Shown one piece after another: positions 1 to 6,076 of a stretch of 9,983 nt of DNA (positions are counted from its first letter, which is position 1; the number at the start of each line of letters is the position of its first letter). The position numbers and the translations under genes are program-made. The stretch is from the NCBI GenBank assembly GCA_003513005.1, contig DOTD01000068.1, positions 1 through 9,983 of the forward strand, given 5' to 3'. The stretch comes from Desulfotomaculum sp. Its GTDB lineage: Bacteria; Bacillota; Desulfotomaculia; Desulfotomaculales; Nap2-2B. The notes under the pieces were generated by a model, which saw only the letters and a program-made list of their open reading frames with translations, was not told the DNA's origin and made no database searches.

Positions 1-282
1 AGGTTGAGTATGCAGGCGTGCCGGTCGATACGGGGCCAGCCCTCGCTTCGCAGGGATTTTGACAAGGCCGTCCGCGTCCATTTCTTCCAACAACGATAGG
101 CATGAGTGGAGACGGGCTTGCCCATTCGGCGCCTGCCAAGGCAGGTTCTCACAGAGTGTCAACGCCAACTCCGTCCGGCTCAACGACGAAAAGCGCTCCA
201 CGGTCTCCCGGATCAAATCTAAATCTCCATCCGTGAACATTCGCTCTCCAATCCAAAACGGCGGCTCCCATCGTGACGCCAC
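1..282 (-). CDS. DUF4338/DruA-type IS-associated protein, N-terminal part (runs off left edge)
   Basis: Read on the minus strand, this gives an open frame of about 94 codons that continues beyond base 1. It includes the stretches FTDGDLDLIRETVERFSSLS, RTELALTLCENLPWQAPNGQ and LLEEMDADGLVKIPAKRG. This pattern (F..xDLxLIRE, S R.ELA..(V/L)CE.L.W..PNG, CL..L..DGL..LP.KR) is what I know as the N-terminus of DUF4338 proteins, a family found both in insertion elements and as DruA of the Druantia phage-defence system. A lone copy next to a broken gene favours the mobile-element kind. Two starts are possible: GTG at 282 after GGGGTGG, or ATG at 240 after GGAG. I prefer 282 because a G-x-x-F pattern before the first helix is then included. 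An in-frame stop lies just upstream of 282. The catalytic part is outside the window, so function stays inferred. Confidence 0.65.
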   Translation of the reverse strand, partial: MASRWEPPFWIGERMFTDGDLDLIRETVERFSSLSRTELALTLCENLPWQAPNGQARLHSCLSLLEEMDADGLVKIPAKRGLAPYRPARLHTQP

Positions 283-357
283 GGTCTACCACCCCGAAAC
301 TACTCTACCACCCCACCTTCACTTTGTTAACCCTAACCTCTTTAATCCGCTACGGCT
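283..357. mobile_element. Upstream flank of the DUF4338 element and probable junction with the acs-like gene
   Basis: This stretch lies between the DUF4338 start and the point where acetyl-CoA-synthetase similarity begins (about 355-361). It contains an 11-bp direct repeat, TCTACCACCCC, at 285-295 and 304-314, spaced 19 bp start to start. Repeats of this kind often occur in the subterminal regions of insertion elements. A stop (TAA, 343-345) lies in the frame of the synthetase just before similarity begins, so homology to the synthetase ends abruptly here. The other end of the element is outside the window, so no terminal inverted repeat or target-site duplication can be checked. Confidence 0.4.
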
Positions 358-360
358 CCT

Positions 361-1917
361 ATGGGAATTGAATCGGTGGTCACTTTACTAGCTTGCGCAC
401 GGATCGGCGCAATTCATGTGGCTATTTTTGCCGGTTTTTCTGCCGGTGCTGTAGCAGATCGCATTGAAATTACCGGCGCCAGGTTTATGTTCGCTCAGGA
501 TGGAACCTTGCGCCGTGGTAAACCCGTTGAACTCAAGACAATTATAGACGACGCTCTTGATAAATGCCCGGGCATCGTTGAGAAGGTAATTGTTTTAAAA
601 ACTGAAGGCCAGGCTGAAGCTCCCATGAAAGAAAATAGAGACATGACATGGGATCAATTTCTGGCCCTCGGGGAAGGAATAGAAGCAGAAGTTGAGCTCA
701 TGGAAGCCAATGAACCTCTATTCTTACTGCCCACTTCCGGAACAACGGCTAAACCAAAGGTGACTGTGCATAAACATGGCGGATATCAGGTTTGGGTTTA
801 TTGCATGGCGAAATGGATTTATGGCTTGAAAGAAGATGACATTTGGTTCTGCACTTCAGACATCGGCTGGATCGTGGGACATAGCTATAATGTATACGGG
901 CCACTGCTCTGCGGTTGCACAAACGTTATATTTGACGGTACACCCGACTATCCCCGGCAGGATATGTGGTGGGAGATTGCCGCCCGCAACAAGGCTACCG
1001 CCTTATGGTTATCGCCAACCGGCGTAAGGGCCCTTATGAGAATTGGAGCCGAGCAGGCCCGTAAACATGATCTCAGTTCTGTAAAAAGAATCTTTTGCGC
1101 CGGCGAGGTATTGAACCCGCCCGCCTGGGAATGGCTGCAAAAAGAAGTTTTTGAAGATAAAATACCTGTTATCGACCATATGTGGCAGACAGAAACTTCC
1201 GGCCCGGTATTCGCCAATCCCTACGGCCTTGGGATAATACCTATTAAACCCGGTTCTGCTGGTATACCGGTACCCGGAATAGACGCCGATGTTGTCAACG
1301 AAAAAGACGGTCAACCTTTAGGTCCTGGAGAAAAAGGGATTGTCATACTAAAAAAGCCTTTCCCGGGACTTGTTCCGACTTTATGGAGAGAACCGGAAAG
1401 ATATAAAAAAGAATATTGGGAGAAAACCCCAGGCACAATGGAATCCTATTATTTAGGTGACGCTGCGCATTTAGACGAGGATGGCTATATCTGGTTTGCC
1501 GGACGCTCTGACGAAGTTATCAAAATAGCCGCTCATCGCATAGGCACAATAGAAATCGAAAGCGCTTTAATATCACACCCGGCAGTAGTAGAAGCCGGTG
1601 TTGCCGGCGTCCCTGAGGAGCTAAGAGGCGAGGTAGCCAGCGCTTTTGTCGTGCTAAGACAGGGCTATACGCCGTCAGAAGAATTGAAAAAGGAACTGAT
1701 CGCTCATGTGCGCAAAACAATGGGCCCCATTGTAGTTATTGGAAGCGTACAATTTATTACTGTCTTACCCAAGACAAGAAGCGGCAAAATCATGCGCCGG
1801 GTAATGAAGGCTCTTCTTATGGGAAAGGACGTAGGTGATATATCTACAATTGAAGAAGGCGCCTCCGTAGATGAGATAAGAGAAGCTATTAAAAGTGTAA
1901 ACAATTTAATTACTTAG
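361..1917 (+). CDS. acs: Acetyl-CoA synthetase-like (AMP-forming) acyl-CoA ligase, 5'-truncated
   Basis: AMP-forming acyl-CoA synthetases convert a carboxylate, ATP and CoA to acyl-CoA, AMP and PPi in the cytoplasm. Numbering from Met361, the visible motifs are the phosphate loop TSGTTAKPK (125-133), GEVLNPPAWEW, the adenine-site motif HMWQTET (273-279), the hinge GRSDEVIKIAAHR (381-393) and the C-terminal catalytic Lys476 in TRSGKIMRR. Two usually conserved Gly/Ser positions are Ala here (TTGKPK to TTAKPK, SGHR to AAHR). The Trp of the WQTET motif, linked in Acs to small-acid specificity, is kept. The protein starts inside the LLACARIGAIH segment, so roughly 100-130 residues of a ~630-residue family are missing. 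There is no ribosome binding site before ATG 361 and an in-frame stop at 343-345, so the remaining 518 codons may not be expressed. Codons after 361 are intact. A pathway-specific ligase role (such as AssK) is possible but not shown. Confidence 0.85.
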   Translation: MGIESVVTLLACARIGAIHVAIFAGFSAGAVADRIEITGARFMFAQDGTLRRGKPVELKTIIDDALDKCPGIVEKVIVLKTEGQAEAPMKENRDMTWDQFLALGEGIEAEVELMEANEPLFLLPTSGTTAKPKVTVHKHGGYQVWVYCMAKWIYGLKEDDIWFCTSDIGWIVGHSYNVYGPLLCGCTNVIFDGTPDYPRQDMWWEIAARNKATALWLSPTGVRALMRIGAEQARKHDLSSVKRIFCAGEVLNPPAWEWLQKEVFEDKIPVIDHMWQTETSGPVFANPYGLGIIPIKPGSAGIPVPGIDADVVNEKDGQPLGPGEKGIVILKKPFPGLVPTLWREPERYKKEYWEKTPGTMESYYLGDAAHLDEDGYIWFAGRSDEVIKIAAHRIGTIEIESALISHPAVVEAGVAGVPEELRGEVASAFVVLRQGYTPSEELKKELIAHVRKTMGPIVVIGSVQFITVLPKTRSGKIMRRVMKALLMGKDVGDISTIEEGASVDEIREAIKSVNNLIT

Positions 1918-1938
1918 AACAAGAAGGAGTCAAATTTT

Positions 1939-2508
1939 ATGGCAGAAAAATTAGGAAATCCTGCTGTTGTCGGTCTTGCCGGCTTCGGCGGAACAACTTT
2001 ATTGCTCCAGTTTCACAACCTGGGCTGGTGCGGCGTTGGACCGGTGGTTTGGGTAGGATTGATTTTCGGTGGCATAATGCAAATAATCGCAGGCTTTCAA
2101 GAACAAAAAACAGGAAATAACTTCGGCTATTGCGCATTCTCATCTTACGGCGCATTCTGGATCAGCCTGGGTCTTATTTTTATAGGCAACTTCTACGGAA
2201 TATACAAGGCTTCCACAACTGATGTGGGCTGGTTTTTGTTTATGTGGACAATCTACACCTTTATCATGTGGATTGGTTCAATGAGAACCAACAGCATGTT
2301 GGCCTTCGTGTTTTTATTTCTTTTAGCCGGCTTTGTTTTTCTTGATTTGGCGCACTTTACACCGTCGAAAGATCTTTGGACTAAGGTCGCCGGTTGGGAT
2401 TTAATAATCTGCGCTCTGGCAGCCTGGTATGTTATGGCTCATAATATTTTCCTGGATCTGTGGGGGAAGGATATCTTACCGGTGGGAAAACCGTGGATAA
2501 GTAAATAA
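1939..2508 (+). CDS. satP: Acetate/succinate transporter, SatP/GPR1-FUN34-YaaH family
   Basis: This 189-residue membrane protein probably carries acetate or a similar small carboxylate across the cytoplasmic membrane by proton symport or as a channel-like pore. The family signature NPAxxGLxGFG is present at residues 7-17 (NPAVVGLAGFG). FGGIMQIIAGFQE and FGYCAFSSYGAFW are further family blocks. About six hydrophobic segments are visible, near residues 8-28, 31-52, 65-88, 95-113, 118-137 and 148-170. Length matches the family (about 190-200). The ATG at 1939 is preceded by AAGGAG (1924-1929) at good spacing and lies 21 bp after the synthetase stop, so the two genes probably formed one operon for uptake and activation of acetate. 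Loss of the synthetase 5' end may have removed the promoter for this gene. No clear terminator follows. Succinate, the other known family substrate, would fit the fumarate-based chemistry next door, but that is inference. Confidence 0.88.
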   Translation: MAEKLGNPAVVGLAGFGGTTLLLQFHNLGWCGVGPVVWVGLIFGGIMQIIAGFQEQKTGNNFGYCAFSSYGAFWISLGLIFIGNFYGIYKASTTDVGWFLFMWTIYTFIMWIGSMRTNSMLAFVFLFLLAGFVFLDLAHFTPSKDLWTKVAGWDLIICALAAWYVMAHNIFLDLWGKDILPVGKPWISK

Positions 2509-2619
2509 AGGTAGTTTTATAATCTAATCAGGGTGATAAGACTTCTTTTAATGTGCAGTATAGGGAAATGCCTTATAGATGGAATATTATGATAATTGAA
2601 AGATATGTGTAAATTCCTA

Positions 2620-2648
2620 TTGTAATAAATATATAATAGTGTTATATT
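2620..2648 (+). promoter_or_regulatory. Candidate sigma-A promoter for the glycyl radical enzyme operon
   Basis: TTGTAA (2620-2625) and TATATT (2643-2648) are separated by exactly 17 bp in an AT-rich intergenic region. They match the sigma-A consensus at four and five of six positions. Transcription would begin near 2655, about 80 nt before the first small-subunit gene. The region is AT-rich enough that chance matches are possible. Confidence 0.4.
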
Positions 2649-2677
2649 ATTGCTAAGGGATATTAATTTCTGAAAGA

Positions 2678-2686
2678 AAGGAGGTT
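2678..2686 (+). promoter_or_regulatory. Strong Shine-Dalgarno sequence with no following reading frame
   Basis: AAAGGAGGT at 2678-2686 is a near-perfect ribosome binding site, but no ATG or GTG follows within 30 bases and no open frame starts there. The actual small-subunit gene has its own site (GGAGGG, 2722-2727). It may be the relic of a lost leader gene or a ribosome standby site. Confidence 0.4.
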
Positions 2687-2735
2687 TCATAAATTTTATA
2701 AAACATAATTTATTATTTTGCGGAGGGTGAAAAAG

Positions 2736-2915
2736 ATGCCACAGTGTAAAGAGTGCAAAAGTTTCTTCCCGGTTCCCGAAAATGAATGGGACTATGAAAA
2801 GGGAGCAGGGGATTGTGTCCGGGGATTACGTGACAGCAAAGGTAAGTACTGGCACGCGAGAAAGACGAAAGAGGAAATGGACGCTTCAAAGTGCACGGAT
2901 TTTAAGAAAAGGTAA
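2736..2915 (+). CDS. Fe-S small subunit of fumarate-adding glycyl radical enzyme (BssC/gamma-like)
   Basis: A 59-residue protein with four cysteines (4, 7, 27, 53) in the pattern CxxCxxFFP...C...C. This matches the gamma-type small subunits of benzylsuccinate synthase and relatives, which bind one [4Fe-4S] cluster in a HiPIP-like fold and sit on the catalytic subunit. From family knowledge, the cluster is thought to serve assembly or stability rather than direct catalysis. KYWHARK near residues 37-43 also fits the gamma type better than the beta type. I chose ATG 2736 because GGAGGG (2722-2727) precedes it at 8 nt; a TTG at 2718 is in frame but overlaps that site. It is the first gene of the operon, 50 bp upstream of the catalytic subunit. 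The counterpart in alkane enzymes is called AssB/MasC in some literature, so no symbol is assigned. Confidence 0.82.
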   Translation: MPQCKECKSFFPVPENEWDYEKGAGDCVRGLRDSKGKYWHARKTKEEMDASKCTDFKKR

Positions 2916-2965
2916 AGAAGAACCAAATTGTTTTAAAAAATCTTTAAAAATAAGGAGTGAAAAAA

Positions 2966-5533
2966 ATGGCGAGCGCTGCTGTGTTAGAAGAAATTTCCCG
3001 GGAGCTAAAGATCGACAGGAAAGGGCAACCTTTGGGAAAAGTCATGTGGGAAAAAAAGATTAAAGAAGGGCCGGGGAGTACCCCGCGGACGAAACATCTT
3101 CACCAACGCTGCCGCTGGGCGCATACTGCCGGGGGAGAGTATGTGCGGGAAGACATAAAAATTTCCCTCGAAAGAGCAAGGTCATACACTGAAGGACACA
3201 AGGCAAATGCTGGAGAACTTCCCATAATTATCAGGGCGAAGTGCCTGGAACACTACCTGAAGAACTGCAGTATTTATATTCAGGACGAGGAATTGATTGT
3301 TGGATCGCACAATGAATATCCGGATAAGTTAGAACTTTTTCCCGAAGGCGGCGCTAAAAACATGATGGATTATCTGGAAGATGATACTGTTACTCCCCCG
3401 GAATTATACGACGAAGGGGCAAAAATGGTAGAGTATTGGAAGCAGTGGTCATTATCATCAAGGTGCGAGCGGTATTTTGATCCCGAATCGCTGGAAAAGC
3501 TTAGCACCGGTGTTATAGGTGAGCCGCCGGTTTGGGCGCACTTTTTTACCAGCACCACACCGCCCTACCAGTCTGTTTTAGAAGATGGCCTGGAGAAAAG
3601 GATTAAATGGTGCGAGGACAACATTAAAAATGCCCGTGATAAGATAAAGACGTTTCCATGGCGGGGCGAAGAGAACTTTCCGCTTTTTGAGAAGATCGAC
3701 GCCTGGGATGCAATGATCATCTCCGCCAGGGCGGTTATCGGCTGGTCAAGAAAGTACAGCCGCCTGGCCAGGATCATCGCCGAAAACTTTGACTTAAGCG
3801 GCAGTGTGGTTGGCGCCGGGCAAAGAAAGAAGGAACTTTTGGAGATCGCCGACATTTGCGCGCGGGTACCTGCGGAGCCGGCCCGGGGCTTTAGAGACGC
3901 TATGCAGTCAAAGTGGTTCTGCTTTGTAGTGGCCCAAAATATCGAACGCTACTGCTCCGGTTACTCTCAACTGGAGGACGATTTGTTGTGGCCTTACTAC
4001 AAAGCGAGCGTTATTGACAAGACGGCCCAGCCGATGTCCAGGGAAGAAGCAGTCGAGCTTATTGAATGCGAACGCCTGAAAGTATGCGAGCGCACAGTAA
4101 CAAAGGGAAGATGGATGCGAATAATTCATCCCGGCATAAACGACCTCCACATCCTTTCTCTCGGCGGGCTGGACGAAAACGGTAATGATATGTGTACCGA
4201 TCTTACGGACGTCATCTTAGAAGCGGCTTTAAATATCCACACCAACGAACCATCGATAGCCTTTAAATATTCCCCGAAGTGCAGTGAAAAAACAAGAAGA
4301 CTCGTTTATGAATGTATTTCCCAGGGTTTTGGGTTCCCTTCTATAAAAAATTATGAAAAAAATTTCAAACACAATATGGAATACCATGGCTGGCCGCCGG
4401 AGGTGGCTGCCCGCTGGGCGCTGGTTCTTTGTATGGCGCCTGGTGTTACAGGCAGGCGTTCAACCCAGCACTCCCGAAATGAGGGTGGCAGTGGCATTGT
4501 CGGTCCCGCCGTAGGAACGATGGCCTTATCGGATGGCTTCGACGCGGTGTTCAGCAATAAACAGTGCGGGGCGCATACAGGAGACGCCAGCAAGTTTACC
4601 TGGGAGGATCTGTTAAAAGCGGTTGAAGAACAAATAAAACATAATTCGCAGCTTATGTTTATGAATAAAGAGATTACCAGCTATGCAGAAAACAAGTGGC
4701 TGGAGAGTCCCTTCATGGCCATGATGGACGACTGGAACGTAGAAGAGGGAGTTGGCGCTTTCCACCGCTACAATAAGCCGTATACAAATACCTGGGCGGA
4801 TTATTATCCGGGTCCGATGGGTGTGGTTGATGATCTGGCAGCCATTAAGTACTGGATTTTTGACAAAAAGAAATATACGATGGGCCAGCTTCTGGAAGCG
4901 CTCAAGGCAAACTGGCAGGGATACGAAGAAATGAGGCAGGAATTTTTGTCTGCCCCGAAATTTGGCAATGATGATGATTATGTTGATAAGATAGCCAACT
5001 GGTTCTATAATGTATCATGTGATGTATGGGCAGCGCATAAAATGGTGGGCTGGGAAAAAGGAGCCACTATAGTTCCGCAATCAGTTTCAGCATTTGTTAC
5101 CCTTGGTTCAATGATTGGGGCGGAGCCGTTCGGCCGCCGTCACGGGGAGCCTTTACATGACGGCGGGTGCTCGCCGTACATGGGGTTGGATAAGAAGGGG
5201 CCCACGGCGGTGCTGAAAAGCGTATCTAAACTACCCAACGAGAGAATAAAAGGAGTCCAGCTTAACCAGCGTTTGCCGGTAGGGTTGATGAGGGAATCTG
5301 AAAAAGGATTTGATGTATGGAGCGCGTATATGAAGACGTGGCATGATCTTAACTGTGATCACGTTCAATTTAATGTAGTACGTACTGAAGATATGCGCAG
5401 CGCCCAAAAAGAGCCGGAAAAATGGGAGCACTTGATCGTCAGGATAGCCGGTTACAGCGCCAGGTTTATCTCGTTGTCCAAGATGGCTCAGGATGCAGTT
5501 GTCGCGCGTACAGAACAAGAACTAGGAGGATAA
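2966..5533 (+). CDS. Catalytic subunit of a fumarate-adding glycyl radical enzyme (BssA/AssA/MasD family)
   Basis: An 855-residue PFL-like glycyl radical enzyme expected to add a hydrocarbon radical to fumarate, giving a substituted succinate. The C-terminal glycyl radical motif RIAGYSARF places the radical at Gly829, 26 residues from the end. The thiyl cysteine is Cys489 in LCMAPGV. Arg504 lies 15 residues after it, the same spacing as Cys493/Arg508 in Thauera benzylsuccinate synthase, where the Arg holds fumarate. The N-terminal half has the PFL-domain block AGELPIIIRAKCLEHYLKN. Length equals the family norm (about 830-865). ATG 2966 has TAAGGAG (2951-2957) upstream; a GTG at 2957 overlaps that site and is unlikely. 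Flanking Fe-S small subunits and an activase support the assignment. Pyruvate formate-lyase is excluded because the adjacent-Cys active site is absent. Toluene, cresol, xylene or alkane specificity cannot be decided by eye. Confidence 0.9.
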   Translation: MASAAVLEEISRELKIDRKGQPLGKVMWEKKIKEGPGSTPRTKHLHQRCRWAHTAGGEYVREDIKISLERARSYTEGHKANAGELPIIIRAKCLEHYLKNCSIYIQDEELIVGSHNEYPDKLELFPEGGAKNMMDYLEDDTVTPPELYDEGAKMVEYWKQWSLSSRCERYFDPESLEKLSTGVIGEPPVWAHFFTSTTPPYQSVLEDGLEKRIKWCEDNIKNARDKIKTFPWRGEENFPLFEKIDAWDAMIISARAVIGWSRKYSRLARIIAENFDLSGSVVGAGQRKKELLEIADICARVPAEPARGFRDAMQSKWFCFVVAQNIERYCSGYSQLEDDLLWPYYKASVIDKTAQPMSREEAVELIECERLKVCERTVTKGRWMRIIHPGINDLHILSLGGLDENGNDMCTDLTDVILEAALNIHTNEPSIAFKYSPKCSEKTRRLVYECISQGFGFPSIKNYEKNFKHNMEYHGWPPEVAARWALVLCMAPGVTGRRSTQHSRNEGGSGIVGPAVGTMALSDGFDAVFSNKQCGAHTGDASKFTWEDLLKAVEEQIKHNSQLMFMNKEITSYAENKWLESPFMAMMDDWNVEEGVGAFHRYNKPYTNTWADYYPGPMGVVDDLAAIKYWIFDKKKYTMGQLLEALKANWQGYEEMRQEFLSAPKFGNDDDYVDKIANWFYNVSCDVWAAHKMVGWEKGATIVPQSVSAFVTLGSMIGAEPFGRRHGEPLHDGGCSPYMGLDKKGPTAVLKSVSKLPNERIKGVQLNQRLPVGLMRESEKGFDVWSAYMKTWHDLNCDHVQFNVVRTEDMRSAQKEPEKWEHLIVRIAGYSARFISLSKMAQDAVVARTEQELGG

Positions 5534-5544
5534 ACGCAAATCAG

Positions 5545-5588
5545 GGAATTTTCGGAGGGAGAGGAAAGTCGTCCTCTCCCTCCGAAAA
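5545..5588 (+). repeat. Intercistronic perfect hairpin, copy 1 (44-bp repeat)
   Basis: The left arm 5548-5565 (ATTTTCGGAGGGAGAGGA) pairs perfectly over 18 bp with 5572-5589, leaving loop AAGTCG. It starts 14 nt after the catalytic-subunit stop codon. No U-tract follows the stem (AAAATATGTAAGG), so it is not a standard intrinsic terminator. The 44-bp core 5545-5588 recurs identically at 5914-5957. It is placed where it could protect the 3' end of the upstream message or set the ratio of catalytic to small subunits; that role is inferred. The 5' arm is Shine-Dalgarno-like and the 3' arm anti-Shine-Dalgarno-like. Confidence 0.85.
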
Positions 5589-5680
5589 TATGTAAGGAGA
5601 TCGCCTAAGAGAACTTTCGTAAATACGACCCAGGAAGATGTCGATCATACAGAATTTTTTCTGAGGAGGAGAAAGAAGAA

Positions 5681-5899
5681 ATGCCAAGGTGTAAAGATTG
5701 TCGTTACGGGAGAATGGGGCTTACAGATCCAATGGAAGGTTATTGTATTTACGGAGTGAAAGATACTCTGCCGGACGAGACAACCTCCGGCACCGCTACA
5801 ATGATAGTACCGGGGAAAATGGTTAACCTGCGCAATGACGCATGCGAAAATTTTGAAAAAAAACCATCGCATAGTGAATTTATCAAGGAAACTAACTGA
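5681..5899 (+). CDS. Fe-S small subunit of fumarate-adding glycyl radical enzyme (BssB/beta-like)
   Basis: A 72-residue protein with cysteines at 4, 7, 22 and 55 (CKDC, YC, ACENF), the same four-ligand layout as the gamma-type subunit at 2736 but with a different middle section. It is the likely beta subunit, expected to bind a [4Fe-4S] cluster and to cap the catalytic subunit, where in benzylsuccinate synthase the beta subunit controls access to the active site. ATG 5681 follows a very purine-rich ribosome binding site, GAGGAGGAG, ending about 9 nt before it. It lies 147 bp downstream of the catalytic gene, beyond hairpin copy 1, and is followed 17 nt after its stop by hairpin copy 2. Residues 19-50 are duplicated downstream as a fragment. 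The last 14 or so residues beyond the fourth Cys look dispensable. Confidence 0.78.
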   Translation: MPRCKDCRYGRMGLTDPMEGYCIYGVKDTLPDETTSGTATMIVPGKMVNLRNDACENFEKKPSHSEFIKETN

Positions 5900-5913
5900 C
5901 CGGCAATTTAAAA

Positions 5914-5957
5914 GGAATTTTCGGAGGGAGAGGAAAGTCGTCCTCTCCCTCCGAAAA
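5914..5957 (+). repeat. Intercistronic perfect hairpin, copy 2 (44-bp repeat)
   Basis: Identical over 44 bp to 5545-5588. The stem is 17 bp (5918-5934 with 5941-5957) and the loop AAGTCG. It begins just after the beta-subunit stop (5897-5899). It has no downstream U-tract and runs directly into a partial copy of the beta gene. Position and sequence suggest that it was copied together with the beta gene in a tandem duplication. Confidence 0.85.
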
Positions 5958-5959
5958 AG

Positions 5960-6057
5960 GGAAGGTTATTGTATTTACGGAGTGAAAGATACTCCGCCGG
6001 ACGAGACAACCTCCGGCGCCGCTACAAAGGTAGTGCCGGGGAAAATGGTTAACCTGC
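5960..6057 (+). pseudogene. Partial duplicate of the beta-type small-subunit gene
   Basis: 98 bp here match 5734-5831 without gaps and with five substitutions. The matched part encodes residues 19-50 of the beta subunit, with L30P, T38A, M41K and I42V changes. The copy lacks the first CxxC pair and the last Cys, so it cannot bind a cluster, and it has no start codon or ribosome binding site of its own. Its frame stays open to a TGA at 6078-6080 that overlaps the TTG start of the activase. It is best explained as the remains of a second beta copy cut at both ends, after GGAAGGTT on the left and after AACCTGC on the right. Confidence 0.85.
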
Positions 6058-6076
6058 TGGGAAAGGAGAATATTAA

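Noticed and set aside
1..282. A Druantia phage-defence system
   Set aside because: Only a DruA-type N-terminal domain is visible and no other Druantia genes are in the window; an insertion-element gene is the simpler reading.
59..391. Plus-strand open frame of 110 codons at the left edge
   Set aside because: Its translation has no family pattern or ribosome binding site, while the opposite strand encodes a recognisable DUF4338 N-terminus over the same bases.
2849..2864. TGGCAC as a sigma-54 promoter -24 element
   Set aside because: It lies inside the small-subunit gene and there is no TTGC at the -12 spacing.
2966..5533. Pyruvate formate-lyase or glycerol/choline dehydratase-type identity for the catalytic subunit
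   Set aside because: No adjacent Cys-Cys or GCVE(P)-type active site; instead LCMAPGV with Arg 15 residues on, and two BSS-like Fe-S small subunits flank it.
5545..5589. Hairpins as intrinsic terminators
   Set aside because: Stems are strong but followed by AAAATATG or AAAAAGGG, with no T-run in either direction, and downstream genes belong to the same operon.
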